From NCBI RefSeq assembly GCF_013408535.1, contig NZ_JACBZA010000001.1, forward strand, positions 3,680,850 through 3,744,849: a stretch of DNA of 64,000 bases, given 5' to 3'. Origin of the DNA: Actinopolymorpha cephalotaxi (lineage in GTDB: Bacteria > Actinomycetota > Actinomycetes > Propionibacteriales > Actinopolymorphaceae). The position numbers were made by a program, and so were the translations under genes. Position 1 is the first letter of the stretch. The number at the start of each line of letters is the position of its first letter. Shown here piece after piece: positions 37,840 to 46,019 of this stretch. The notes beneath the pieces were generated by a model that was given only the letters and a program-made list of their open reading frames with translations, did no database searches and was not told where the DNA came from.

Positions 37840-39248
37840 AGGGAATCTCCTTTGGTTGTTGACCTTCGTGACGTCTGGTGCCGCGGCAGCCGGCTGCCGG
37901 CGATCGCGGTGACCAGCAGCACTGCCGCGGCGAGCAGCAGGCTGTCGCGCAGGCCGTTCATGAAGGACGCGCTGTTCGCGAGCAGTGCGCCGAACACCGC
38001 CACCGCCATGGCTCCGCCGAGCTGGCGACTGGTGTTGAAGACACCGCTGGCCACACCGGTCGTTCGTGGTGGCACGTGATTGAGCAGGACCGCCGTCATC
38101 GGCGGCATGGTGAGCGGCCCGCCCATTCCGACCAGCACCATCACGAGCGACAGCACTGCGAGGGGCGTCGAGGCAGGCAGCAAGGCGAAGACGCCGAGGC
38201 CGACGGTCATGGCCAGCAACCCGAGGCAGACCGGCAGACGAGCGCCGAAGCGTTCCACGATCCGAGCCGAGAACGGTGTCAGTATCAGACCGATCACCAT
38301 CATCGGCGCGAAGACGAGACCGGTCCCCAAGGACGTCAGTCCGCGGGGGCCCTGCAGGTAGAGGCTGACCATGAACGGCAGACCGTAGTAGCCGACCATG
38401 AACGCGAATCCGGTGCCGAGTGCGATGCGGAAGGTCCGTGAGCCGAACAGGGTGAGCGGGACCATGGGGTGCTTCACCCGGGACTGCGACACCACGAACG
38501 AGGCAACGCCGAGGACCGCGACGGCGAACGCGGCCAGGACCAAGGGGTCGGTCAGCCCCGCCGCACCCGCTTCGATGGCCCCGAACGTCAAAGCCGCCAT
38601 CGCCACGACAGCGGCGCCCTGGCCGATCCAGTCGAACGGCACAGCGTGTCGTCTGGAGTGCTCCGTGCGGCGCAACAGCCAGAGGGCCAGTACGCCCGCA
38701 GGAACGTTGATGTAGAAGATCAGCCGCCAGTCGACCAGCGTCAGGATTCCGCCGAGCAGCGGGCCCGAGCTCGACGCGACGGCTCCACCCAGCGCCCAGA
38801 TGCCGACGGCGCGCCCGCGGCGCAGCTTGTCGTCGTACGCCTGACTGATCAGCGTCAGAGACGCCGGCATGAGAATGGCCGCGGCCGTCCCCTGCACGAA
38901 CCGCGCCACGATCAGCAGGCCAAGGGTGGGCGCCGCTCCGCAAGCGACCGACGCGAGGACGAAGAGGCCGATCCCCAGCCCGAAGGACCGGCGTGCGCCG
39001 ATGCGATCCGCCAAGGACCCGGAGGACAGCAGCAGAGTGGCGAACATCAGGGTGTAGCCGTCCACCACCCACTGCAGACCCGAGATGCCGCCACCCAGAC
39101 CCGTGCGAATCGAGGGAAGCGCGACATTGACCACCACCGCGTCGAGGGTGACGACGAAGAAACCGAGCACGGCTGCCGCCAAGGCAAAACCGGAGTTGCG
39201 CTGACGGGTCCGAGCCGCGGTGTCGTCGATGGTCGCTGTCACCTCCAT
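37836..39248 (-). CDS. DHA2-family MFS drug exporter
   Basis: 470 aa, fourteen membrane segments, from the ATG at 39248 with AGGAG upstream. The EmrB/QacA signature is clear: FFVVTLDAVVVNVALPSI (segment 1, motif D1), WVVDGYTLMFATLLLSSGSLADRIGARRSF (motif A) and VQGTAAAILMPASLTLI (motif C region ALGGAVASSSGPLLGG). It should export a toxic compound by proton antiport. A TetR gene is divergent, with a palindrome over the promoter, so it is a classical inducible efflux unit with the cupin protein as an accessory. Confidence 0.92.
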   Translation of the reverse strand: MEVTATIDDTAARTRQRNSGFALAAAVLGFFVVTLDAVVVNVALPSIRTGLGGGISGLQWVVDGYTLMFATLLLSSGSLADRIGARRSFGLGIGLFVLASVACGAAPTLGLLIVARFVQGTAAAILMPASLTLISQAYDDKLRRGRAVGIWALGGAVASSSGPLLGGILTLVDWRLIFYINVPAGVLALWLLRRTEHSRRHAVPFDWIGQGAAVVAMAALTFGAIEAGAAGLTDPLVLAAFAVAVLGVASFVVSQSRVKHPMVPLTLFGSRTFRIALGTGFAFMVGYYGLPFMVSLYLQGPRGLTSLGTGLVFAPMMVIGLILTPFSARIVERFGARLPVCLGLLAMTVGLGVFALLPASTPLAVLSLVMVLVGMGGPLTMPPMTAVLLNHVPPRTTGVASGVFNTSRQLGGAMAVAVFGALLANSASFMNGLRDSLLLAAAVLLVTAIAGSRLPRHQTSRRSTTKGDSL

Positions 39249-39325
39249 CGTGCTGCTCCTTCTGTCGCGCGACGCTGCCCTGGGGCCCGGAACCACATCC
39301 GGATATGACCTATCCACTTGTGCTC

Positions 39326-39355
39326 ACGATAGCCAGCTAAGCGGATATCGTCAAT
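39326..39355 (-). promoter_or_regulatory. Promoter of the MFS-cupin operon
   Basis: On the minus strand TTGACG (39355-39350) and TATCGT (39331-39326) are 18 bases apart. The -35 lies inside the TetR-type palindrome, so repressor binding would block RNA polymerase. Confidence 0.5.
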
Positions 39356-39367
39356 CCGTTTAGCTGG
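39333..39367. promoter_or_regulatory. TetR-type operator between the MFS gene and its divergent regulator
   Basis: CCAGCTAAGCGGAT (39333-39346) and ATCCGTTTAGCTGG (39354-39367) pair with a single mismatch around a 7-base centre. The site sits between the divergent MFS and tetR start codons and overlaps both promoters, as expected for a self-regulating TetR repressor. Confidence 0.85.
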
Positions 39368-39379
39368 TACGCTGACCGC

Positions 39380-40039
39380 GTGACCGAGGCCAAGGAACGC
39401 CCGCTGCGCAGGGACGCCGCGCTCAACCGTGAGCGACTCCTTGCCGCCGCCCGGGAACTCTTCGCCTCGCGGGGACTCGACGTCACCCTCAACGACATCG
39501 CTCACCACGCCGGCGTCGGCGTCGGAACCGCCTACCGCCGCTTCGCGAACAAGGAAGAGATCATCGACGCCCTCTTCGAGGACGGGCTGCGCGACATCGC
39601 GGAGGCGGCCAACGAGGCACTGGAGAACCCGGACGCCTGGGCCGGCCTGGTCACGTTCCTGGAGCGCTCGCTGCACATGCAGTTCGGCGACCGCGGGCTC
39701 AACCAGATCATGAACGACGCCGCCCTTGGTCTTGACCGCGTCAGCGACGCCCGCGACCGCATCGCCCCACTGATTCACCAATTGGTCGAGCGCGCGAAGG
39801 GCCAAGGTGTGGTACGTCCCGATCTCGACCAGTCGGACCTGATCTTCGTCCAGCTCGGGCTGTCCGCGATCATGGAGAGCAGCCGAGGGATCGAGCCTGA
39901 GCTCTACACCCGCTATCTCGCCCTGTTCCTGGACGGCATCCGGACCGACCGTTCGTCGTTCCTGCCGCTACCGACCCGCGCGCCCACAGCCGACGAGACG
40001 CACATGGCAATGACCCGGAAGCGACGTCCGGGCCAGTAG
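39380..40039 (+). CDS. TetR-family repressor of the MFS-cupin operon
   Basis: 219 aa from a GTG at 39380. The helix-turn-helix is RERLLAAARELFASRGLDVTLNDIAHHAGVGVGTAYRRFANKEEII; a ligand domain of the TetR C-terminal type follows (WAGLVTFLERSLHMQFGDRG; LIFVQLGLSAIMESSRGI). No Shine-Dalgarno exists: TACGCT at 39368-39373 lies 6 bases before the GTG, so the transcript is probably leaderless. It is divergent from the drug exporter across a fine palindrome and very likely represses both. A strong terminator follows, shared with tmRNA. Confidence 0.92.
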   Translation: MTEAKERPLRRDAALNRERLLAAARELFASRGLDVTLNDIAHHAGVGVGTAYRRFANKEEIIDALFEDGLRDIAEAANEALENPDAWAGLVTFLERSLHMQFGDRGLNQIMNDAALGLDRVSDARDRIAPLIHQLVERAKGQGVVRPDLDQSDLIFVQLGLSAIMESSRGIEPELYTRYLALFLDGIRTDRSSFLPLPTRAPTADETHMAMTRKRRPGQ

Positions 40040-40075
40040 CCGAGCCTCGGCTCGCCATTCACTCGCGGGCATGCG

Positions 40076-40111
40076 AAAGCCCCTGGCCAGAGGGCTCTGG
40101 CCAGGGGCTTT
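40076..40111. terminator. Bidirectional terminator between tetR and ssrA
   Basis: AAAGCCCCTGGCCAGAG (40076-40092) and CTCTGGCCAGGGGCTTT (40095-40111) are perfect 17-base arms. It follows the tetR stop and the 3' end of tmRNA; in both directions the stem ends in a run of three T. Confidence 0.9.
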
Positions 40112-40116
40112 GCTGT

Positions 40117-40487
40117 TGGTGGAGGTGGCGGGAATCGAACCCGCGTCCTTCGTCGATGTTTCAGGGCTTCTCCGGGCGCATCCTGTTAGACGTTCTACTC
40201 GGCCCCGGCGCTCTCACAGGCAAGTCGCCGACGGGCCCAGCCACCGTTCATTTTCCCGTACGGCCCAGTGGCCGGTCCGTACAGGTGAGCCCTCTTGATG
40301 AGATCAGATCCCGGGCCGAAGGCACTCCCGGGTTGACCCTTCGTCAGCTCGCCTCAGGCGGCGAGAGCGAAGTTAGTGCGCTTGGAATCGGCACTTATTG
40401 GTTTCCAGGGATCGTTAACGAGACAACCCTGGGTCCTCGGCCCGCTTCCCCTGAAGCGATCGCACGAAGTCGAAACCGTTCACCCCC
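40117..40487 (-). ncRNA. ssrA: Transfer-messenger RNA (tmRNA)
   Basis: 371 bases, minus strand. The 5' end GGGGGUG and the 3' end ...CACCUCC-ACCA (40117-40119 = CCA) form the tRNA-like acceptor stem, and GGUUCGAUUCCC is the T-arm. The start GGGGGUGAACGGUUUCGAC is typical. The tag frame runs from GCC at 40392 to TGA at 40354 and encodes ADSKRTNFALAA, with the ALAA degradation signal. It rescues stalled ribosomes with SmpB, which is encoded at 54704-55186 in this same window. Confidence 0.97.
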
Positions 40488-40721
40488 ATGTTGAGTTGTC
40501 AAGGTTGTACCGCTGCGCCGGATCGGGCGTACCCGACCGACCCGCACCACTGTACTGCCCAACGCCCGCGTAGGTCATCCGCATTCCACAGGGAGCGCCG
40601 GCCGCCCGTTATGTGAGACATGCCCGGGTCGACGCGGCGTTGAACGAGCGCCGTCCGCCCGTCGGGGATGAGGCCACCGGGAAGCGACCGGGCACCCAGG
40701 GTGAGCGGTTACCGTGATCGC

Positions 40722-41657
40722 ATGCCGAGCCGCTCCCGTGGAGTCACCGCGTCCTGGCTGTTCTCCCTGACCGTCGCGTTCGTCGTCGCCCTGGCGGCCG
40801 TGTGGTGGATCTTCGTCCGCACCCACCACGGCCAGTTGCTGGACTCGGTGGCGCTCGCGGGCAACGTCGTCGGCCAGACCCACGTGCACACGCTGGTAAC
40901 CCGCGTGCTGGACGTGGTCTCGGTGGCGTCCCTCGCGGCCGCGACCCTGCTGATCGGGTTCATCGCGCTGGCCAGACGCCGGGTACTGCTCGCGCTGGTG
41001 GCCACCCTCGTGGTCGCCGGCGCCAACCTCACCACCCAGGTGCTCAAGCACGTGGTGATCCATCGCCCCGACCTCGGCGTCAAGGGCGAGACGGCGGCCG
41101 GGCTGAACAGCCTGCCGAGCGGGCACACCACGGTCGCCGCGTCGGTGGCTGTCGCGTTCGTCCTGGTGCTGCCGCCCGCCCTGCGCGGCACGGCCGCCGT
41201 GCTCGGCGCCGGCTACTCCGCGCTGACGGCGGTGGCCACGCTGTCCGCCGGGTGGCACCGGCCCAGCGACGCCGTGGCGGCCCTGTTGATCGTCGGCGGC
41301 TGGGCGGCAGGTGGCGGGTTCTGCCTGGTACTCGCCCAGTCCAGGTTCGCCCGGGCCACCACCCGTGAGGCGCATCCGTACGCCGTCTCCCTGCTCGCGG
41401 TGGCCGGCGTGGCCCTGGTGGCCGGCGGCATCTTCGCCGTGGCAGTCGCCGACCCCGGGCTGCACGCGAACATCGACGGGCTGACCCGGCGGCGGCTTTT
41501 CGTGGCGTACGCCGGAAGTGCGGCCGCCATCAGCGGCACCGCCTGCCTGGTGATGGCGCTGACCCTGGCGACCGTGCACCGCGTCGTGCCCCGGATGGAC
41601 CGGCGTCCCCTACCGCCCCGGCCACCGAGCCGGGAGTGGACGTCAACCGGCGCCTGA
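40722..41657 (+). CDS. PAP2-family membrane phosphatase
   Basis: 311 aa with about six to eight membrane segments, from the ATG at 40722 (a GTG at 40701 is possible). PAP2 motifs: Lys109 to Arg115-Pro116 (KHVVIHRP), PSGH at 132-135, and His179/Asp183 in SAGWHRPSD. The arginine that normally stands six residues before the motif-3 His is absent (Thr173), a variation I believe is usual in this actinobacterial branch. It would dephosphorylate a lipid phosphate such as undecaprenyl pyrophosphate or phosphatidic acid at the outer face. The last 100 residues add a membrane hairpin and an Arg/Pro tail. Confidence 0.84.
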   Translation: MPSRSRGVTASWLFSLTVAFVVALAAVWWIFVRTHHGQLLDSVALAGNVVGQTHVHTLVTRVLDVVSVASLAAATLLIGFIALARRRVLLALVATLVVAGANLTTQVLKHVVIHRPDLGVKGETAAGLNSLPSGHTTVAASVAVAFVLVLPPALRGTAAVLGAGYSALTAVATLSAGWHRPSDAVAALLIVGGWAAGGGFCLVLAQSRFARATTREAHPYAVSLLAVAGVALVAGGIFAVAVADPGLHANIDGLTRRRLFVAYAGSAAAISGTACLVMALTLATVHRVVPRMDRRPLPPRPPSREWTSTGA

Positions 41658-41713
41658 CAGCCGGCCGGCGGCTCCGCACCGCACTCGCCGCTCGGTCACT
41701 TCGGGTGGTTTTC

Positions 41714-41727
41714 CCTGTGTACACAGG
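41714..41727. promoter_or_regulatory. Perfect palindrome CCTGTGTACACAGG
   Basis: A 14-base perfect palindrome in the 219-base spacer between the PAP2 phosphatase and the acyl-CoA dehydrogenase, 150 bases upstream of the latter. It could be an operator; no regulator is known for it here. Confidence 0.5.
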
Positions 41728-41829
41728 CTTTGTGGACCGTACGCGACCGGGGCCAACCGCTGTCAACGTCACCTTTCGGACCACTCACCCAAGCTGTCGG
41801 TCCCTTTTCCGGTTCCCCTGGCACGCCTC

Positions 41830-41843
41830 TTACTGGCGAGTAA
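41830..41843. promoter_or_regulatory. Palindrome TTACTGGCGAGTAA upstream of the acyl-CoA dehydrogenase
   Basis: TTACT and AGTAA around GGCG, 34 bases before the acyl-CoA dehydrogenase ATG. TTACT-N4-AGTAA-like sites are what TetR-family fatty-acid repressors use in actinobacteria (from general knowledge; the exact regulator is not identified here). It is well placed to block this promoter. Confidence 0.6.
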
Positions 41844-41848
41844 CACTG

Positions 41849-41863
41849 GCCGGTAGTACCGGC
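41849..41863. promoter_or_regulatory. Perfect dyad GCCGGTA-G-TACCGGC in the acyl-CoA dehydrogenase leader
   Basis: A 15-base perfect inverted repeat only 5 bases after the TTACT palindrome and directly before the ribosome site (GAAAGGG). It could be a second operator or a leader hairpin masking translation. Confidence 0.45.
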
Positions 41864-41876
41864 GAAAGGGTGAGCC

Positions 41877-43796
41877 ATGAGCCAGACCGGCCGCGTCACC
41901 GAAGTGGAAGCTCGCGCTGTCGCCGAGGCGGCCCGCGAGGCTTCCTGGGTCAAGCCGAGCTTCGCCAAGGACCTCTACCTCGGGCAGCTCCGCCTCGACC
42001 TGATCCATCCCGCCCCACGTCCTCCCGCCGACAAGATCCTCCGCGGCCGGGAGTTCCTGGCCCGCCTGCGTGCCTACTGCGAGACGCTGGACGGCCAGGT
42101 CATCGAACGCGAGTCCCGCATCCCCGACGAGTACGCCAAGGGCTTCGCCGCCCTGGGCGCGTTCGGGATGAAGATCCCGCAGGAGTACGGCGGCCTCGGC
42201 CTGTCGATGGCCGACTACGGCGCCGGCCTGATGCTGGCCAGCTCGGTCCACCCGAGCATCGGCGCGCTGCTGTCGGCGCACCAGTCGATCGGCGTGCCCG
42301 AACCGGTGAAGATGTTCGGCACCGAGGAGCAGAAGCGGGAGTACCTCCCCCGCTGTGCCCGCGGTGCGATCAGCGCGTTCCTGCTCACCGAACCCGACGT
42401 CGGCTCCGACCCGGCCCGGCTGGCGATGGCGGCCGTGCCGAGCGCGGACGGCTCGGAGTACGTCCTGGACGGCGTGAAGCTGTGGACGACGAACGGTGTC
42501 GTCGCCGAACTCGTGGTGGTGATGGCGCGGGTGCCGCGCTCGGAAGGCCACCGCGGCGGCATCACCGCGTTCGTGGTCGAGGCGAACAGCCCCGGCATCA
42601 CGGTCGAGAACCGCAACGCCTTCATGGGCCTGCGGGGCATCGAGAACGGCGTCACCCGCTTCCACCAGGTCCGGGTCCCGGCGGCCAACCGGCTCGCCGA
42701 GGAGGGCATGGGCCTGAAGATCGCGCTGACGACGCTGAACGCCGGCCGGCTGTCGATCCCCGCTATGTGCGCGGGCGCGGGCAAGTGGGCGCTGAAGATC
42801 GCCCGCGAGTGGTCCGCCGAACGCGAACAGTGGGGTCGCCCGATCGGCCGGCACGCGGCCATCGCGCACAAGATCTCCTTCATCGCGGCCACGTCGTTCG
42901 CGCTGGAGAGCATCCTCGAACTGTCCGCCGGCATGGCCGACGAGGGGACGCTCGACATCCGGCTGGAGGCGGCGCTGGCCAAGCTGTACGCCAGCGAGAA
43001 GTCCTGGCAGATGATCGACGAGCTCGTCCAGATCCGGGGCGGCCGCGGCTACGAGAGCGCGGAGTCACTCGCAGCGCGCGGTGAGCGGGCCGCGCCGGTG
43101 GAGCAGATGATGCGGGACATGCGGATCAACCGCATCTTCGAGGGCTCGACCGAGATCATGCACCTGATGATCGCCCGCGAGGCGGTCGACACCCACCTGC
43201 AGGCCGCCGGTGCGCTGGCCGACGTGCAGGCCGACACCGGCGCGAAGGCGCGGGCAGCGGCCAGGGCGAGCGGCTTCTACGGCCGCTGGCTGCCGCGGCT
43301 GGTCACCGGCAAGGGACACCGGCCGTCGTCGTACGCGGAGTTCGGCGACCTGGCGCCACACCTGCGGTTCGTGGAGCGTGCCTCGCGCAAGCTGGCCCGC
43401 AACACCTTCTACGGCATGGCGCGCTGGCAGGCCAAACTCGAACAGCGGCAGGGATTCCTCGCCCGGGTGGTCGACATCGGTGCGGAGCTGTTCGCCATGA
43501 CCGCGGCCTGCGTACGCGCGGAGCGGCTGCGGCAGGAGGACCCCGAGCGGGGCGAGGCGGCCTACGAACTGGCAGAGGCGTTCTGCGTCCAGGCGCGGAC
43601 GCGGATCCGGGAGCTGTTCCGCCGGCTGTGGATCAACTCCGACGACAGCGACGACGCCCTGGCCAGGCAGATCCTGGCCGGCCGCTACACCTGGGTGGAG
43701 GACGGCGTACTCCACCTCTACCCCGACGGCCCGTGGATCGCCGGCTCCGCCGACGGCCCCTCGCAGAAGGAGAACCTCGCCCGCCGGATGATCTGA
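41877..43796 (+). CDS. Long acyl-CoA dehydrogenase (VLCAD/ACAD9-like)
   Basis: 639 aa. An N-terminal helical domain, the flavin beta-domain with AFLLTEPDVGSDPARL and WTTNGVVAELVVVMARV, and the helical C-domain containing QWGRPIGRHAAIAHKIS, QIRGGRGYESAESL and RINRIFEGSTEIMHLMIAREAVD are all present; a further C-terminal region of about 190 residues gives it the length of very-long-chain acyl-CoA dehydrogenases. It carries out the first beta-oxidation step with FAD. Chain length is not certain. Three palindromes upstream suggest control by a fatty-acid-responsive repressor. It is followed by a LacI gene after 85 bases. Confidence 0.92.
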   Translation: MSQTGRVTEVEARAVAEAAREASWVKPSFAKDLYLGQLRLDLIHPAPRPPADKILRGREFLARLRAYCETLDGQVIERESRIPDEYAKGFAALGAFGMKIPQEYGGLGLSMADYGAGLMLASSVHPSIGALLSAHQSIGVPEPVKMFGTEEQKREYLPRCARGAISAFLLTEPDVGSDPARLAMAAVPSADGSEYVLDGVKLWTTNGVVAELVVVMARVPRSEGHRGGITAFVVEANSPGITVENRNAFMGLRGIENGVTRFHQVRVPAANRLAEEGMGLKIALTTLNAGRLSIPAMCAGAGKWALKIAREWSAEREQWGRPIGRHAAIAHKISFIAATSFALESILELSAGMADEGTLDIRLEAALAKLYASEKSWQMIDELVQIRGGRGYESAESLAARGERAAPVEQMMRDMRINRIFEGSTEIMHLMIAREAVDTHLQAAGALADVQADTGAKARAAARASGFYGRWLPRLVTGKGHRPSSYAEFGDLAPHLRFVERASRKLARNTFYGMARWQAKLEQRQGFLARVVDIGAELFAMTAACVRAERLRQEDPERGEAAYELAEAFCVQARTRIRELFRRLWINSDDSDDALARQILAGRYTWVEDGVLHLYPDGPWIAGSADGPSQKENLARRMI

Positions 43797-43844
43797 CGCG
43801 GGCGGGCACGCAGACGCGGGGCGCTCTCTCCGACCGGGACGGAC

Positions 43845-43856
43845 GGGAGCGCTCTG
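43845..43856. promoter_or_regulatory. LacI-type operator upstream of the LacI gene
   Basis: GGGAGCGCTCTG has the perfect GAGCGCTC core of actinobacterial LacI sites (CebR-type consensus TGGGAGCGCTCCCA) and lies 26 bases before the LacI start. A poorer copy (CGGGGCGCTCTC) is at about 43817-43828. Autoregulation is likely. Confidence 0.65.
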
Positions 43857-43881
43857 CTGTGTCCTACGCTGAACCACCACC

Positions 43882-44898
43882 ATGGCCACGATCTACGACG
43901 TCGCTCGCCACGCGGGCGTCTCCGCGTCCACCGTCTCCCGGGTGCTCAACGGCAAGCAGACCGTCGACGCACAACTGGCCGACCGGGTGCGTTCCGCCGC
44001 GACCGAGCTCGACTACCGGCCCAACGCGCTCGCCCGCAGCCTGCGCCGCAGCCAGACCCACCTGTGGGCGGTGCTCGTCTCCGACATCAACAACCCGTTC
44101 TTCACCGCGCTGGTACGCGGGGTCGAGGACGTCGCCCAGCAGGCGAGGTACTCCGTGGTGCTCTGCAACAGCGACGAGAGCCCGGCCAAGGAGGCCGACT
44201 ACATCGCCGCGATCCTGGCCGAGCAGATGGCCGGAGTGATTGTCTCGCCGACCAACCAGCCCGGTCACCTGACCCGGCTGGTGTCGGCCGGTGTCCCGAT
44301 CGTGGCGATCGACCGGCGGGCGGAGGAGGTCGAGGTGGACACGGTGACGGTGGACAACACCAGCGCCGCCGAACTCGCCACCGCCCACCTGCTCGAGGAG
44401 GGCTTCACCCGGGTGGCCTGCATCACCGGACCACGTGGCGTCAGCACCGCCGAGGAACGCCTGGCGGGTTACCGCCGCGCGCTGCGGGCGGCCGGCCGGA
44501 AGCCGGATCCACGGCTGGTACGCCACACCGACTTCCGCGAGCAGGGCGGGTACGCCGCCATGGGCGAGCTCCTCGACCACACGCCGCGCCCGGACGCGGT
44601 GTTCGCCACCAACAACCTGCTCACCGTCGGGGCGCTGGCGTGCCTGGTGGACCGTGGCCTGCGGGTGCCCGCCGACGTGGGAATCTTCGGGTTCGACGAC
44701 GTGCCGTGCGCGACGCTGATCCGGCCGCCGCTGTCCACGATCACCCAGCCCACGTACGAGATCGGGCGCACCGCCGCCGACCTGTTGCTCCGCCGGGTGG
44801 AGGATCCGTCCCGGCCGCCGTCGGTGACCGTGCTGCCCACCGAGCTGCACGTACGGGCGAGTTCGCTGCGGTCGCGTACGGTGACAAGCGCCGGTTGA
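43882..44898 (+). CDS. LacI-family transcriptional regulator
   Basis: 338 aa. The N-terminal helix-turn-helix is TIYDVARHAGVSASTVSRVLNGK, with the hinge helix ELDYRPNALARSLR; the rest is a periplasmic-binding-like sugar domain (AVLVSDINNPFFTALVRGVEDVA; VPIVAIDRRAE; FGFDDVPCATLIRPPLSTITQP). Such proteins repress sugar-use genes until a sugar binds. No sugar operon is adjacent; the nearest candidate is the GH31 glucosidase 4 kb away, where I see no matching operator. A LacI-type palindrome precedes its own start. Confidence 0.93.
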   Translation: MATIYDVARHAGVSASTVSRVLNGKQTVDAQLADRVRSAATELDYRPNALARSLRRSQTHLWAVLVSDINNPFFTALVRGVEDVAQQARYSVVLCNSDESPAKEADYIAAILAEQMAGVIVSPTNQPGHLTRLVSAGVPIVAIDRRAEEVEVDTVTVDNTSAAELATAHLLEEGFTRVACITGPRGVSTAEERLAGYRRALRAAGRKPDPRLVRHTDFREQGGYAAMGELLDHTPRPDAVFATNNLLTVGALACLVDRGLRVPADVGIFGFDDVPCATLIRPPLSTITQPTYEIGRTAADLLLRRVEDPSRPPSVTVLPTELHVRASSLRSRTVTSAG

Positions 44899-44955
44899 CA
44901 GCGGCCCGCGCTCGGTGCGGGGCGTGGGATGCGGCGAGGGCGAAGGCTCGGTGGC

Positions 44956-45948
44956 TCAGTGCTCGGACGCGCCGCGGAACGTCCGCCGGTACGCCAGCGG
45001 CGAGACGCCGACGACCGCGTGCAGGTGCTGGCGCAGCGACGCGGTGGTCGCGAACCCCGCGGCCCGGGCCACCCCGTCGACCGGCAGATCGGTGGACTCC
45101 AGCAGGTGCCGGGCGTGCTCGATGCGCTGCCGGCCCAGCCAGGTGCCCGGGCTCAGGCCCGTCTCCTCCCGGAACCGACGGGTGAACGTCCGTACGCTCA
45201 TCCGCCCGTGCCCGGCCAGCGCCCGCAGGTCGAGCGGGTCGGCCAGGTGGTCCAGCATCCACCGGCGGGTGGGTTCGGTGGTGGTGCCGGCCGGTGAGGG
45301 AACCGGGCGTTCGATGTACTGCGACTGGCCGCCGTCGCGCCAGGGCGGCACCACACAGCGGCGGGCCGTGCTGTTGGCCACCTCGGCGCCATGGTCGCGG
45401 CGGATGATGTGCAGGCACAGATCGAGACCGGCACCCACCCCGGCCGAGGTGAGCACCTGGCCGTCGTCGACGAACAGCACGTCCGGGTCGAGCCGGACCT
45501 TGGGGTACAGCTGCCGGAACCGCTCGGCGTGCGCCCAGTGGGTCGTCGCGGGGCGGCCGTCCAGGACGCCGGCCGCGGCCAGGACGAACGCACCGGTGCA
45601 GATCGACACCAGCCGCCGCCCGGTCGCCACCACGTCCCGCAGCGCCTCGGCGACCAGCGGGTCCAGCGTGCCGCCGGTCGTCGCCGGCCCGCCGTGCACG
45701 CCGGGCACCACCACGGTGTCCGCCTCGGCCAGCAGCTCCGGGCCGTGATCGGGTGCCACGTCGAAGCCGGCGGCCGTCCGGACCGCCGCGCCGTCGGGCG
45801 TACCGACCCGGACGACGTAGTGCCGCCGGTTGTCGCCGTCGCGGGCGGAACGGAAGACCTCGGTCGCCGTGCCCAGGTCGAACGGCACGATGGCGGGCAG
45901 GGCCAGCACCGCGAGCCGGTGCCGCGGATCATCGGCGGGAAACGGCAT
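44956..45948 (-). CDS. GlxA-family regulator (DJ-1/PfpI domain plus AraC helix-turn-helix)
   Basis: 330 aa from the ATG at 45948, preceded by AAGGAT; an ATG at 45966 is also possible. Residues about 10-185 form a DJ-1/PfpI-like domain (VVPGVHGGPATTGG; the nucleophile-elbow SICTGAFVLAAAGVLDG), residues about 220-325 an AraC-type double helix-turn-helix (MSVRTFTRRFREETGLSPGTW; PVDGVARAAGFATTASLRQHL). It is usually an activator sensing a small nitrogen compound. It is divergent from an MFS gene across about 71 bases and probably controls it. Confidence 0.92.
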   Translation of the reverse strand: MPFPADDPRHRLAVLALPAIVPFDLGTATEVFRSARDGDNRRHYVVRVGTPDGAAVRTAAGFDVAPDHGPELLAEADTVVVPGVHGGPATTGGTLDPLVAEALRDVVATGRRLVSICTGAFVLAAAGVLDGRPATTHWAHAERFRQLYPKVRLDPDVLFVDDGQVLTSAGVGAGLDLCLHIIRRDHGAEVANSTARRCVVPPWRDGGQSQYIERPVPSPAGTTTEPTRRWMLDHLADPLDLRALAGHGRMSVRTFTRRFREETGLSPGTWLGRQRIEHARHLLESTDLPVDGVARAAGFATTASLRQHLHAVVGVSPLAYRRTFRGASEH

Positions 45949-46019
45949 GGCCCGATCCTTGCACATGTTGGCCTCCAGGCCACTCGTTCTGGCCCGCTGG
46001 GATCCGAAGACTGGTCCCC

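Noticed and set aside
40071-40494. Open frames such as one reading VEVAGIEPASF across 40071-40494
   Set aside because: They lie within the tmRNA gene on the other strand; the peptide is a translation of the tRNA-like 3' end, not a protein.
41877-45966. Acyl-CoA dehydrogenase, LacI and GlxA genes as one catabolic island
   Set aside because: Each has its own leader and operator, strands differ, and no shared pathway is evident.
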